A stretch of 64,000 nucleotides of DNA from Metallyticus violacea (Eukaryota; Arthropoda; Insecta; Mantodea; Metallyticidae). Shown here one piece after another: positions 33,967 through 47,127 of this stretch. Every line of letters begins with the position of its first letter. The stretch's first letter is position 1. The stretch spans positions 70,260,001 through 70,324,000 of the forward strand of contig CM060833.1 in NCBI GenBank assembly GCA_030762175.1, in the 5' to 3' direction. Below the pieces are notes generated by a model that saw only the letters and a list, made by a program, of their open reading frames with translations, was not told the DNA's origin and searched no databases. Position numbers and translations under genes: made by a program.

Positions 33967-36900
33967 GAGGAAGCTAACATAAGACTATATTTAAAAAAAA
34001 AAAACCTATTATACACATGCATAAGTATTCATACCTAGAAGAGTTTTTACAAAATCGTTTAGGTATTAATTCTAACTTCACAAAAGAAACTTGGGACATT
34101 AACGAAATTGATGCACAGAAGTGCACTAGATCTGTCCGGAAAGTATTAGAGATTTCATAATTAAAAATATTTACCATCAGGAATTACACTATCCTTAAAA
34201 TGTTTTAGATACCTATCCTAATGACCATTCCCGTTTTAAAACAGCCTCCTTCAGGATCACTATGAGCAATCTCGTTGTATTCTCCTAATGAGCCAAATCT
34301 GGGAGAATGGGTACATGTTGTCATTGTGCACGTGACCAACAAACATTAATACGTTTCTCAACTATAATGAGAAGTCAAACAAGAGAATGGTACTCGTATT
34401 AAGTAAAACTATGCGTTTCAGTTAGTAGTTTACTAGACAGGCACCGTCCGGCTGCCGACCGAAGAAATCCGGCGATACCCATTCGCTTTAGATGGTTGAA
34501 TGGGAAGAACGGTATTAATAATTAACAACAGGATGCTCAGAGCAAAATATAAATAAATAAATGAATAAATAAATAAATAACAAAACAAAACAATGCTGGC
34601 AAACAAACATATTTCGGATATTTGCTTACTGTTCATAGGTTTGTTCGTCATCAAGGTTATGTAGTTAATCGCGTGTCTTTTTATTATCGTGTGGTTGGGT
34701 AAAGAGTTAAACCATCAAATTGTGTAAAATGAATGAAATATGTAAAGGGAAACTGTGTAAAGGGAAATAAATCAAATAGTTTATACCAAGGGAGGATATT
34801 CATTGTGTTTTTCGATACATGAACTGAATTTGGCCAGCTATGGTGGGTAAAGCGAGGTAAGTCATCTAAAATATATAATTATATCTCTTTACCATTTTTA
34901 CCATGGTAGGTACAGAAAGGATTTTTTCCTATTTATTTTTTTTTTACCATGCAGCGTCTGTAGATTATGGAACGAATACTATAGAAGTAAGTTTATAGGA
35001 ATGAATAAAATGAATTAATAATGATGGCGCTAATGAACACGGAGTTCTTGGTGCTTCCTTATTCAGACAGCTTGACCTGACCGAATTATGACCCAGGACC
35101 TTCGGACACTAGAACACAGAGACTGTTTACAAAGAGTTATGGACTGAATCCTCTTTACACTACGGTATACAAAGTTTATCATGTAAATTGGGTGAAGTAT
35201 ATATGCATTGTGATATGCCTCCAAGTTTTATATAATAAAAAAGTGTTAGTGTTAAGGGAAGTATTAAAGGGAAGGGGGTCAGATTTCATATTTTTGTTTT
35301 TGTATCATTTTAATATTTGGAATTTCTGTTTATTTTGATATGATTTTGATTAATTTTTCTGTATTTTAATATGTCTTTAATTTTGTCACTACAGAAAATT
35401 TGTTTTTTTTGGGGGGTAGGGTATTTCGGGAACACCTGTTCAGTTAAAATTCCATATCTGAGGAACTATTTGCTCTAAAATTTTGTTTATCTTGAATAAT
35501 AAAACAAGTTATATTTCACAAATTGGCAAAGTTTGTTTCCATGACATCATCCTTTGTTATTTTACGATGGTGGAGGGTTTTAGCTGGTGTTTCCTCCAAA
35601 AGTTAATTTTTCTGCAAAAACATTTTGACTGCAATTATTCAAAAACTCCATTTTTGCGCAATTTTTCCCATTTTTAAACGATCTTTATAATAAAGCACTT
35701 AAAATTTTACCACTTATTCATGATATTATTGTGACGAGTGGATTTATTATAGTAGAGCTAGGAGAAAATGTGACAATGTAAAAAAATAAAATGTTAGAAA
35801 AAAATTAGAAAAAATGCAAACAATTGAAAACAGTTTATATTTTGCTTCATAGTCATTGTATATAAATAAAAATATATTAGAACAATTTTTATTATGTGCA
35901 TCTGTATACTGTAAAAGTTTCATTTCGTTAGCTTTAATAGTCCTTGAAAAAATGGGAACTGAAGTTGGTAAATGTAACATTAAAAGGTTAGGTCTTTCAT
36001 ATTTTCTCAATAAGTGGCAATAAGGAAATAAATCACCGTATAAATACAGATTGTTCTACATAACAATTCTTGATATTTCTCCATATTTCAAGGAGGCAAG
36101 GTTTGTTAGACAGGGTATAGCAGAGCCCTAGCTAGCTTTGAGGCCTCCGTTGAGCAACCATAAGCCCCAGGCAACCTCCACTGAAAAGAAGAGAGAACCT
36201 TATACTTCCTTTATATCAAACACGTTTCACAACTTCCATGAGAACTTGAGCACCAACCAGAAATGTGTAGATTTCACTTCCTGAAACAGGTGACTTTGAA
36301 GATAAATATTGATGTTAGTGCTTTCAGTGCTTGTTAGTGCTTACTATTCATTTAGTATATTGAGTGTCATAAATGTTTTATTAAAATATGTTATAGTTGT
36401 GAAATACGAGTAGTCATTTTTATATCAAATAGATTAAGTTCTTTTTTAGGATGTGTTGTAGCAAAAGTAATGGTGAAGGTTGGTTTTGTAATTCTGTAGC
36501 TAATGACCGTTACAATTAATATCAATGTTTTTTTAACAAATAAATATTCTCTAGATCTTACATAAATAACAAACATAAAACTTTATTTTCTCCAATCAGG
36601 CTTTAAGTGACATATATTTCTTTACCTACCTACTCAATATATGGAATGGTGACGTCATATAACCGTTCATAAAATTAAATTAAACTCTAAAAACTCATAT
36701 ATTATTGAAAGAAAATGTACTCAGGAATACAAAATACCCTAAGTTAGTGTATGTAATAAGATAACATTTATTACGAGCCCAGAATTACTTAAAAGTATTT
36801 GAACTGAAACAACACTTATTGCCCACCCCCACGGAAATCTAAATATAATGTGCATATTATGTGTGTGTGTGTGTAATATGAATTAACTTTAACATGTGAC

Positions 36901-37071
36901 ATGAATGTCAACAAAATAGGAAGTTCTCTTGTTAGCTTGGAAAGCCAAAGAGACCATATAACTCTAAACAAAGTGCAAGAGAAAACCGAGGGTCGAGTGT
37001 GATGCCGTTGGAGTGTTAATAAATTCAAGGGTTTTTAAATTCGTTAGGTTTGAACCCGAAAAACGTTGTAC
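33967..37071. other. Long AT-rich non-coding stretch
   Basis: (AAAT)n-like repeat at 34549-34580; it may be the tail of a small unclassified element starting near 34440 (caccgtccggctgccgaccg). T(8)G(6) near 35403-35416 and (GT)n near 36860-36873. Open frames here (for example 35747-36010 minus) are AT-driven. Confidence 0.45.
34549..34580. repeat. (AAAT)n microsatellite or retroelement tail
   Basis: Tetranucleotide run with one interruption (atgaataa). Similar AAAT tails end the SINE1 copies, so a retroposed origin is possible. Confidence 0.85.
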
Positions 37072-37637
37072 AGTTAAGCTTTAAATTAGCCAATGTCAAC
37101 ATGTTTTAAACTTTCAAATAATAACCAATGTCACGTGAATTTAAACTAACCAATAGTAAATATATTTTAAACTTTTAAACCAAGGCGCGAGACGTGCGCT
37201 TGCGTGGATGTCATCAAGCAGACTATTACTAGATTTAAATTTAATATATAAGAGAACGTTTCCCCTGCTAGGGCACTCATCTTTAACAACGCGCCACAGT
37301 AATTGTCTGCATGCGAGTTTTACACGCGGCGAGACACATTCAGTTCAGTTCTAAGTTGTACACGTGTCGAGATATATGCTGAGGCATTCATAATAAATTC
37401 AATTTCAGATGCGGTTTCTATATTCAGTTCATATACATGGAAGTCATGGCAGCTAAGTTTATATTCGATGTAGACAAATTCTATTGGCCACGAAAGATCT
37501 TGAACATAATAAATTACCATATATATTACTCCTCTCAGTCCTGTTGGGTACGAATCAACAAAATAGCCAAATAAATCCCCTGAGAAATTGTTGTCACCGA
37601 AGTGTAAACAACTACGCGCCAAAACCGCCTCATAATT
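37072..37637 (+). mobile_element. Gypsy-type LTR (insect errantivirus-like)
   Basis: The block starts with agttaagc and ends with ataatt directly before a tRNA-Lys-type primer-binding site; AGTTA...AATT boundaries are typical of insect gypsy-group LTRs. Inside it has three CCAAT boxes (37090, 37125, 37150), each in a similar TTTAAA-rich context. A TATA box (aatatataagag, 37243-37254) follows, then a likely start near 37275 and several AATAAA signals (37392, 37508, 37569). That order gives U3, R and U5. No gag, pol or env follows and no second LTR was found, so the element is truncated. The 147-codon minus-strand frame here is antisense to the LTR and probably meaningless. Confidence 0.75.
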
Positions 37638-37659
37638 TGGCGCCCAACGTGAAGCCCGA
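37638..37659 (+). promoter_or_regulatory. Primer-binding site complementary to tRNA-Lys 3' end
   Basis: tggcgcccaacgtgaagccc begins immediately after the LTR. The first 14 bases match the tRNA-Lys1,2 type primer-binding site known from retroviruses and insect gypsy elements. The last bases are slightly diverged. A short leader remnant continues to about 37700. Confidence 0.8.
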
Positions 37660-37699
37660 CAACAAACCATCTCAGAACTTTGTGGATTATTCCATTGAC

Positions 37700-39779
37700 A
37701 GATGAGAAAGTTATTGATAATACTGTATTTTTGCTTGTTTGTACTTTTTACACCTAATAACATCTTATCTTTCGTTTAATATCTCCTCCTACTATTTATA
37801 TTTTATCTATGTTGCCTTAAACTTAAAACTATGGTCGCCACTTAACCTAACCTTTTCGAACTAAGAGAAATGTAAAGGCTTACAACTTTAAAACTAAACC
37901 TCACTACCCTTGTTATCTAACCTAATCTAACGTAACGTTTTTTCCTATCCTAATTAAACAATTATAAACGATTAGATAGTTTGCTGTGCGTATTTTTTTT
38001 TGAGTGGTATTTTTGCATATCTTTTATCATACATAGGTATGTTATCAACACTTCTTACGGGTAAATGCAAGACGGAGGCTTCCCTCCGATAGGCAACTAA
38101 GCAGAATTCATCATTGTTTTTGTTAAGTCATGTTATAATAGAAAGACGAAGGAAACTGTGCAAATTTTTATAGAGTCGTTTCATGCTATGAATGAAATAA
38201 AGCCATTCTTTTATTATAGACCATAGTTTAGGAATAAAGTATTTATTTTTCCGGAAAATGTAAGAGTTAGAGAAAAAAATATTTAAAAAATTTGATTCTC
38301 TTGTTAAGTTGTATTTATGGCACTACCCTCTGTACATGCAAATATATACATAATACATTGCGTTAAGAAAAATATTATTATATAAAATAGAGTAAAAAGC
38401 AATAAAGTTACTATAAAAAGAATACACTATAGGCAACTTTATTAAAAGAATTATTATTTAACTTTACATCCCAACGTGCTAATTTTTCATTGAATCAAAA
38501 CTACATCTGTAGTGAAATAGAGAAAATACTAGTGATGTAGTCAAACAATATCGATGTACTCATTATTTGTAAAAACTAGCTTAATCACACGATGAGATTA
38601 CTCCCGTTTAAAATGACAACAAACGTTGGAAGAGCATGTACTCGCACGTAAAGGAGATACAAACTGCAAAGTATTAAAATCCCCCAAGTCCACTGCCACT
38701 TAAAAGTCTGAACCAAGCTTGCGCTCAAATGTTGTACAAAGATGGGAAGCTTCTGTGAAAGCAGGGGAGTTGGAAATGTGATAGAGCCTTTGAAATGTGC
38801 AGCTCATATTCAGTATCTGTGACGTCATCTCCAAGGTCTGATGGCTACAGATTATGTGACCGCAGCAATTCTGTGTAGCCTGCTCATCATGTTCTCGGAT
38901 GTGCTGATTAGCGGTTTTGAAGCAGGAAATGTTACACAATTGTGATCATCATAGGAGCAGGGAATTACATGCTTCAAAAAGGCAAGAGATATGAAGTAGT
39001 TGAATCATCAAAAGCGCTTACGAAAGGACAGTATGTCGCATATGTTAATTTTGACTTATTTAATAACACACTTGTGAAGTAGCTATGACGAGTGCAAGTT
39101 CCAAAATTTATTTCCCATAAAAGCACATATTTTTTCAAAACGGAAAAAGCTATGTGAATAAATGTTTTCGATAAATTTGTATCAAATACAATTTAAATCA
39201 CGTAAAACTACCAACATGGAAATCTCAGAAAGGAGAGGTATTATTGATGCCCTAATTTCACCGAATTGAGTTAAGACATGCATTCAACCATGTAACTTCA
39301 ACAATTATCAGAAAGTATATTTCTATCATAAAGTTGCCTTTTTTTAAACGGAATAATGCCTATCGACTATAAGAAAGTAAAACTCGAATAGATTAGAATG
39401 TTAATGGAGTTTTCCTAACAGTTTATGAAATTTTGTCATGTGCAGCTCAAACTTTTGGATCCATTTTAGAGAATTCGCATAATTACTAATCAAAACTGAA
39501 TACATTCCCCCGATTGATAAACAAGAGCAGCACATACCTGTTCACTTTTGTCTACAATTGAGAGAAATTATTGACACTATGTTGCAGCATATGCTAGTGT
39601 CCAAAATTCCGTAATCCTAGTCAATTGATATTTTTACAATTAACTGCTCCACCTAACTGTGCTAACTGCTGCACATTCCTGCCTACCGCGACCTAAATGT
39701 TCTTATTCTTGACAATTTACTGAATTGTATATTATTATTATTATTATTATTATTATTTTGTTTAAAAAGCTTTTTTAAC
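37700..39779. other. Non-coding stretch
   Basis: A small perfect hairpin cggaggcttccctccg lies near 38071. The 79-codon minus-strand frame 38700-38939 is Cys/His-rich but has no recognisable zinc-finger spacing. (ATT)n at 39731-39758. Confidence 0.45.
39731..39758. repeat. (ATT)n microsatellite
   Basis: Nine uninterrupted ATT units. Confidence 0.95.
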
Positions 39780-39995
39780 ATATTTGGTCATTAGCGTCCC
39801 ATTCAATTCAGGGCTTGAAACAGCCGATAAATTTTGCTCACAGGTTCTGCTTTCAGACTTGAGGTACCAAAGGCTTTATTTACCTTCCGAAGGATTTCAA
39901 GTTCTAAAAACCCACCTACCCTTGTCGTTTAAACTTACGATCTTCGGTCTACGAGCAAATAAGATTACCGCTAGATCATCGGAATCGAATACTGT
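39780..39995 (-). mobile_element. SINE1 copy, old, minus strand
   Basis: Diverged but collinear with SINE1: tcattagcgtcccattcaat, ttgaaacagccgataaattt, tgcttt-cagacttgaggt, ttaccttccgaagga, then a decayed head (ttacgatcttcggtctacga). It is one of the oldest SINE1 copies in the window. Confidence 0.75.
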
Positions 39996-41550
39996 ATTTA
40001 TATGGGTACATTTCCAATCTAGTACTTAAGGGGTTTAAAATGGCAGATAACTCATTTAAAGATACATGTGCCGGCTCCAGGATAAACTGCAATATATTGT
40101 TGATGATTTCCCTTAATTGTAGACTTCTCGTTTTGTCAAGTGTTGCTTTAACAACCAGCGAAATGCATTGCTTTTTGCTTAATTATCATGGGAATTCTCT
40201 AAAAAGGGGGTTTGGAAATCTGATTTCTACATATAACAAAATATTATGAACCACTTAGCTGAGAATCATGCAGAAAACCCCATTGACATTTTAATCTCAC
40301 CTAGTTTTATTTTCTTGAAATCAATAATATTACTATATTTGAAAAAATGTAACTTTCTAATATTTACTGGAATAATTTTTAGGGGCTACATTGAAGAGGC
40401 CTGTCTGAAATTAATTTCGATGAAAACAGCGCATCAATAAGCTTCTTTAGTTTCAGAAATATTCAGGGCGGTGGTTTCAGCTATAATTTTTCGCTAATCT
40501 TTATCAAATTTTACAATGAAAAAGTCTCTCCCGAAAGAAATCAGCATGGGTAACAAGAGTATACATATGTGCATTGTTATTGCAATATGTGACACCTACA
40601 CACAAGAGATGACACTGTAGGTTGATATAAGCAAATACGACATTGTAATTTTGGGAGGCGAGTTTCTCTTGGATTCCGTTCTTCTGCTCAAGTAGATAAC
40701 TCATTGCCGCATAAAGCTGCTAACGTAATCAACAAATTAAATTTATATTACGCATTTCATTACTGCTATCTCTTCAGAAACTATAGAGTTTTTGTTTTTA
40801 GTATTGGTTGTCATTAATCAGCATGGTAGGGGAATGCAGTTTGTGATGTTAGTTATGCCGAAAGTCAAATCGAGAGAATGTGAATGTATGAAACGGCACA
40901 TATTGCAGCTTAAAATACCTTTAGCACGGACGGTACTGTACTGTTATACCAGCGTGTGCAAAATCTGTAAGTGGTGATGAATTTACCTTTTGTAGCTCGC
41001 AGACATTTTACTGGTGTATTGATAGAAAAAGTATTCTTGTTCTTTATAAATTGATAAATATGTGAATTTCAAATACCGAAAAAATAATGCATGTCTAAAA
41101 ACCAAAATAAATATGTTGCATGAATTAAGCCAAAAATAGGGAGCGACCACTCCTCTATTAATATCATTCCTAATCTACAAGACCAGAAGTCAGAAAATCG
41201 TTGATATTGACAAATAACATCAATGCATCTTATCTTTTCCATTATGCATATGAATTCGAGTGATATGTCTTTGTTGGTTATTTTCAATAGCAACTGAAAT
41301 GTACGCCTATGTTCGATTAAAACTGTCAGTAGTATATTAAAAATAATTAAATGAAATATTCTGTACGTTTAATAGATATTTATGACATTTAGAGAAAAAT
41401 CAAGGAAACTATATTTTATCTACATGTATTTTAAATATAAAATCAAGCTAAAAGGAAATAATCAAAGGACTTATAAATTTTCAAACTAAAATGAATTTAG
41501 TTAGATTAATACCAAACTTAAAAAATTGAATATATACATTAAACTGCTGA
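39996..41550. other. Non-coding stretch
   Basis: Nothing recognised beyond short AT-driven open frames. Confidence 0.5.
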
Positions 41551-41725
41551 GAGCTGGAGAGATGGCTAGTCAGAGGAATGTGTTAATAACATTCAACTGT
41601 TCACTATTAATATTCGGGCTGATTTTCTAGTATTTGAATAGATAATGGTGTTCATGCAGTTCTAATGTTTTACTTGGCAGATAAAGCCCACTACCCGCAT
41701 AAAATGCTAGCCATCTCTCCAGCTC
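41551..41725. mobile_element. MITE-like unit with 19-bp perfect inverted repeats
   Basis: gagctggagagatggctag at 41551-41569 and its exact reverse complement at 41707-41725 enclose 137 bp of AT-rich sequence with no coding capacity. No clear target-site duplication flanks it, so it may be a MITE remnant or a chance stem; the length of the perfect match argues against chance. Confidence 0.55.
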
Positions 41726-44108
41726 CGAACAGTACATGTGTGTACCTATGAATTACACTTGTAATACAGTGTTGATTTTTTAAGTTTCTGCATTATTAAT
41801 ACATAAATACTGTCTTCTAATCACAGCCAACAATGGTTAGAGCTTCCGGGTTCAATTTCAGGAAAGGTGTGTTTTTCCACTACACCCTTAGTTTGAGCAG
41901 TTATAGATTATGGTTTAATGAGGTAAAGATCTTTCCTGGCGCGTTATTCCCACTCGTGCCATCCTTGGAAACTGTAATCGCACTCTCTGGGTGCCCCAGT
42001 CTTGAAAATGAATTGCATCTCAGTCAGTGCCACAATGCTCTTAGGAAACATCTGGATGACATTGGAAAAACAGCTTCTAATTAGCGGCGAAACCTCTCTT
42101 AACAATGCGTCCCCAGAGCTTACTTGTTATGGACCAAAAGGTCTAACAAAACCACAGGATCCAAAGTTAGCCTGTACTTTGAATGGAGTAAATATTCAGC
42201 TTATAATTAATTAGGTAAGGCAAACAGCAAAATGAGAAGCAATAAAACAGAAGCACTCCTGATAAGACCCGAGTTTAATCCGCTTACTGAGAGCGTGTGG
42301 AATTGTGGTCCAGGAGGAGCTGGGAAGGAAATGTACCTGCATGCGTATGTAAAATGTGTATACCGCTCTTAAGAATGCTGGAAATATAATTATATCATCA
42401 ATGGGACGAATGTTATTAATTTTCATTTATGGGTTTTCTTTAGCTCCAAGTTAAATATAAAAACAAAATTAAAGTAAGTATAATAGCCAATTTCTTGTCC
42501 CTGAATTGCATAACAATGAATCTGTGATGTGCTCTCTTTTTAAAAAAAATCGTTCAAATATTCTCGAATTTAACAAATGAATGCAGATTTTAAATATGGT
42601 AGGTATATTAACGCACTCCAGACAATGTTCTAGTTATACACATAGACATGAATTGCATACATTGTTGATAATTTCGGACTGTCTAGTCTATTGTGTGCAA
42701 TCAGTCATGTGTTTATTCATCACAATTTAAGAGCATTGAGTTTTCGTTTATTATTTGTAAAAAGAATCATTACCAAAATCGTGATACGTTTTTAAATTAC
42801 CAGGCAGGAAATGTTCAATATTCAAATAAGTTCAAACTATTTCTAAGGCAAACACTGGCAATTTACTTTAAGGCATCATAAGGAACTAGAACAATTAACC
42901 ATTAGGCTATTGGGTGTATCAGCATCGTCAGCACATATTGAAAGGTTGTTCTTCAACTGGTCTTATGTCCATAAACGTCCAGAAATCAATTAAGTTTAAA
43001 AAAATATCAGCAACTAGTACATATAAATATACTACACTTTTAAAGATGCAAGACTTAAAAATAAATTATGAATATTAAAGTGTTAAACCAGTTAAGTAGC
43101 TGTTAATCGGATTACACAAATCAGATATAGAAAAGTTTGTTACATGATGAAAAGTATTAATTCATTTTAATTGGTTATCATATAGCCAATAATTCGAAAT
43201 TAAATTAAAAAATAATGCCTATATAAAAAGAATAGTATTATATAAGAAAATAAATGATATACAAAAGTTCTTAGAAAACCATAGCTTTCTTTCAACTTTA
43301 GTGTGCAATGATTAGCATGATTTATTTAATTATTTATGTTTTTCTTTTTTTATAATAGAACTATCTTTGTTATAGTATTTAGTGTTTCTAGAAATAAATT
43401 ATACTGCAAATTTAAAAAGTTAGGCTTCAAGTTTTACTACACCGAAGTTGTGATTTTGGTTAAGCAGGATAGTATGTGCTTTTGAATTTTCATCACATTA
43501 ACATTATCTTTCTGTGGCCAAATATTAAGTTTATAAACCATTCCACACTTATAGACTGCATATGTATTTATAAAATGTAGAAATGTAGAAATTGTGTTTG
43601 TTTTAAGTTTAAGGGTGCGCCAATATCAAAAGCTATTAGCACGCATATATTTAAAAGCATAAGTTTATTGAACTGAGTAAAGTATATAATTTTAAATAAC
43701 AAACTGTAGAGAAATGAAAAGAGTAATGCATAATCTCTGTAATCGATGACATGCACAAACTCTAGGACCCTATTTACAACTGCAGAATCATTGCGAAGTA
43801 CTCGTGTGCGGTACCAGGCAACTGATACCTGAATTTCACATTGAGTGGAACACAACAATGATCATACAGAGGAACTAAGTCGCCTCAAAGAAGACGAACG
43901 TGGCTAATAAAAATAATGACCAATCCGCAATCGAACCATTATTAAAGTATCCCAGGTTAGAGGAGCTTTGCTCGACAGGCATGCCATCATTCTTTAATAT
44001 TACGCTTCCATTAGAAAGGTTTGGTATTTGACGATATTGACTGAACAACGGTCTCTGGAGAATGTAAAATTGCGAATTAATTCATATTGTCAGTTCACTT
44101 CTTGCCTT
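41726..44108. other. Non-coding stretch
   Basis: Near 41828-41870 there is a B-box-like gggttcaattt, possibly a fragment of another tRNA-derived SINE. The frames at 41833-42214 are unrecognised. 42900-43600 is very AT-rich. Confidence 0.45.
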
Positions 44109-44120
44109 TGATGCCACAAT

Positions 44121-44403
44121 TTTTTTGAATAGCATTTAACGCCCGTTTTTGCTGCTGAGGCACCACAGGCGGTGGACACTAATGATAGATGAGATGAAAG
44201 TGTCAATTGGGAAAGGATCTTTTTATTTTAGGAAGGAAACGTTCCAAGCCTAAGTTTAGGGTACCTCCCTGCATTTGCCATTTATAAAGACTGAGGAAAA
44301 CCTGGAAAGAACCTAATTCAGGGAGGACGGTCTTGGCGGGATTCGAACCCCAGACCTCCTGCTCACGAGTCCGCGCCTTAACGACCTCGGCCACCCGTGG
44401 CGG
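44121..44403 (-). mobile_element. SINE2, full length, minus strand, with 12-bp target-site duplication
   Basis: Reads (plus coordinates) from the SINE2 3' end atttaacgcccgtttttgct through gtggacactaatgatagatg and catttgccatttataaagac to the head gcgggattcgaaccccagac and ccacccgtggcgg. Perfect flanks tgatgccacaat lie at 44109-44120 and 44404-44415. Confidence 0.95.
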
Positions 44404-44415
44404 TGATGCCACAAT

Positions 44416-45853
44416 GACTTAGTAACCAGGAAAACCAAATCCCCATACTTAAAAAATAGCATATATGTAAACGATCAGAAATTACACAACAAATTTGGTT
44501 TCTACATAATGAATAGTTTATGTAAAATATGTATTGTGTAATCTACCTTGGACGATATACATGTCATATCCCACTACAAAGCAGGAGAATCGAACAGAGT
44601 GGAAGGATATATATTGGATATAACCAATTTCGCCGACCGCAAAGTTACATTTTATAATGAGAAAAACATTTCAATTAATGGAAAAATTCAACCTTCCAAA
44701 CCACCGACTTTATGAAAGGCATCGTACAGATATTCTCTCACGTCGTGCATCCTTTATTTGTCAAGTCTCTCAGCCAACAGGTGAATGTACCTTCAGCAGA
44801 ATTCGGCTTCTTCACATGGTGCTAATAGTCACGAGACAGGTCTGGCCTATAAGAAATTCCCATATCTTCTCTTGATCTCAAACCTTTCGACAATATCTTG
44901 CTAAAATTGGGGAACTGGGTGTGCTCAAAGCTTTAAACGAGTTTAAATGTCTTAGGAAAAAGTTAGTCAAAGATTGAGATGGTTCCCAAATGAACTTATG
45001 CATGACACTATATTCAGTTAGATGTCTGTTGTTGTTAAATCGTTATTTCTTAGATATTTTCCTGTGTCTAAATACTTGATTAGCCTAGAATAAGAGTAAT
45101 GTATAATAATTGTAAAATATACCGATTTCAATTCCAAAAGCAAATATTACATAGATTCAAGAAAGACCAGACATCATTTTGCTTTACGAAGTAACATTGG
45201 GTACCTATTTATGAGATTTGTGTTCTATAAATGTTTTGAGGGGCACTACAGATGTACATCAGCTATGTTTATTTCCATAGATGTTTCGTGTTTCATAACA
45301 CATGAGAAAATATCAAAGTTATGGGACCTGCGCAATTAGCCATGTTTTTGTTATTCCTAACGAGACAGTTCGATCTTTTTGTCGACATGGAATGGTCAAC
45401 AAAAACAAACAAACTATCAGCTGAACTGGGTTGTTGCAAATACCACCTAAATAAACAGAGAAAATGCATTTGGGACATTGTAAACATGTACGTATAGGGG
45501 ACACAGGAAAAGGTACATAGTAAGTAAAATGTCAATATAATAAAGCAAGTAATAAAATCTTAAAAATCAGTATATCATTGACGGGCACAATTGACATTTA
45601 TAATATCCGGTGGCCATTTAGGAATAGTTTTAGATCTCTAGAGGGCAACTAAACGCTGTTCATACAAAATTAGTGTCACAGAAGTAACTGATCTTGCAGT
45701 TCTTAGCGAGTACATAAACGTATTATTCAAAGAATAAATTTCATAAATAACGCACTATTTAAATAAAAATCAAATGGAAGGGACTTAATTAAAACCGCGG
45801 AGAAACGCCGAAAATGTTGTCCTGAAAATGTTTTATGCAAAAAAAGTCCCTTT
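44416..45853. other. Non-coding stretch
   Basis: The 72-codon plus frame at 44657-44875 is unrecognised. Nothing else supported. Confidence 0.5.
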
Positions 45854-45863
45854 GGGCATTTTT

Positions 45864-46138
45864 TATTGATTTATTTATGGACGCTCTTTAACATCCCAGG
45901 TCATCAGCGTCCCATTCAACTCACGGCGTGAAACGGGCGACAAATTTTGCTCTCTTTCAGACATGAGGTTCTTTTTCGTGCCGTAAATGTACGACACGAG
46001 ACCCAGGCTTTACTTCCCTTCCGAAGGAAACCTTAGGATTTTTACGCCCGAAAAAATCCATCGGTCCTGGCCGGGTTCGAACCCGCGTTCTTGGGTGTAG
46101 GAGGAAAGTATGGTAACCACTACACCACCAGGATCGAC
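45864..46138 (-). mobile_element. SINE1, full length, minus strand, with 10-bp target-site duplication
   Basis: Tail (ttatttatggacgctcttta) to tRNA-like head (ccgggttcgaacccgcg, then ggttaaccactacaccacca-like A box). A deletion relative to the 12459 copy removes part of the 'gaggcctctgagc' segment. Flanks gggcattttt at 45854-45863 and 46139-46148 are identical. Confidence 0.95.
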
Positions 46139-46148
46139 GGGCATTTTT

Positions 46149-47043
46149 GTGCGACATATGATCTCATCGATAACATCCCACATACCGTACCATTCTCCCT
46201 TTAATATTGTCTGATTTTGATATTTGTACATTTAGATATGCAATTATTAAAAAACAAAAACAAAATTATCGATGGTACAACTCACACGATAGCAACATAA
46301 AAGTTTGTGAGTTTTATTTCAGAATGTAGGAGCTGCCATATCCGAATGTTTTCTCAAAAGTCTTTTGATTCAACTTTAATTAAAATGATGCATAGCTTAT
46401 GAAAAAGTACGTGGAAATAGTGATAAATAATCGTCGTGATTTCTAAGCACTAAAAACACATTAAAGCGGAATTATGTTAGTGCTTGACTTTAGACAACAG
46501 GTGGGAGCGGTGTACTTTATCAGAGCTACAAATCAGTCTCTCCCCTTAAGCCTGGCCCTCAACAGTCCTTCTTACCTGCCGGGCGGCGGATCATACTTTG
46601 CTTTGTTTGTGTTTCAGTGCCTCAATCTTTATGTTAGTGCTTAGGAATTCCGATATCTATTATTAATATTAATGTTTCTTTTTCTTCATATTGCTTGTCT
46701 TGTGTACAATTAACAAAATTCAGACATGTGCATGTGTCCAGTTCCAGACATGTATAAAGAACAAACCACGAGAAGTTAGTAGCACGAAACAAGCTGCAGA
46801 CACATTTCCTGTATATTGACAAGGCTTAACAGTAAGGAATATATGATAATAAACCCAAACGTTGAAGTGTTTAACGAAATACAGTGAGGAACAAGGGTGA
46901 CAGGAATAATTAACTGTGGCAACAAATAAAAAATACAAAGTGATATCATTCATCCAATGAGAGGAATTGTTTATGACAGCAGGAAGAAGAAAAGAAATAG
47001 AAGCATGAACTGTGGACGGATTATCTGTGAATAAGTCACTTAC
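46149..47043. other. Non-coding stretch
   Basis: The minus-strand frame 46720-47100 (126 codons) overlaps the candidate exon below, but most of it would be intronic. Nothing else recognised. Confidence 0.4.
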
Positions 47044-47127
47044 CTCAATGTTTGAAGAAATGTTGAAACGCTCCTTTAGGTTCACAAGATGAAGATTCAA
47101 GATCTCAACAACGACGAGGTCTGCGTT
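47044..47127 (-). other. Candidate 84-bp internal exon (28 codons), weak
   Basis: On the minus strand a pyrimidine-rich tract and AG acceptor (tgtttattttcttgag then ttagtag) precede a 28-codon open stretch. It reads NADLVVVEILNL through NISSNIE and ends in a consensus donor (GAG then GTAAGT, the donor at 47038-47043). Both boundaries fall in phase 0. One such coincidence in 64 kb is not surprising. I recognise no domain. Confidence 0.18.

Noticed and set aside
37320..37763. 147-codon minus-strand frame as a gene
   Set aside because: It is antisense to the U5 and leader of a gypsy-type LTR and has no recognisable domain.
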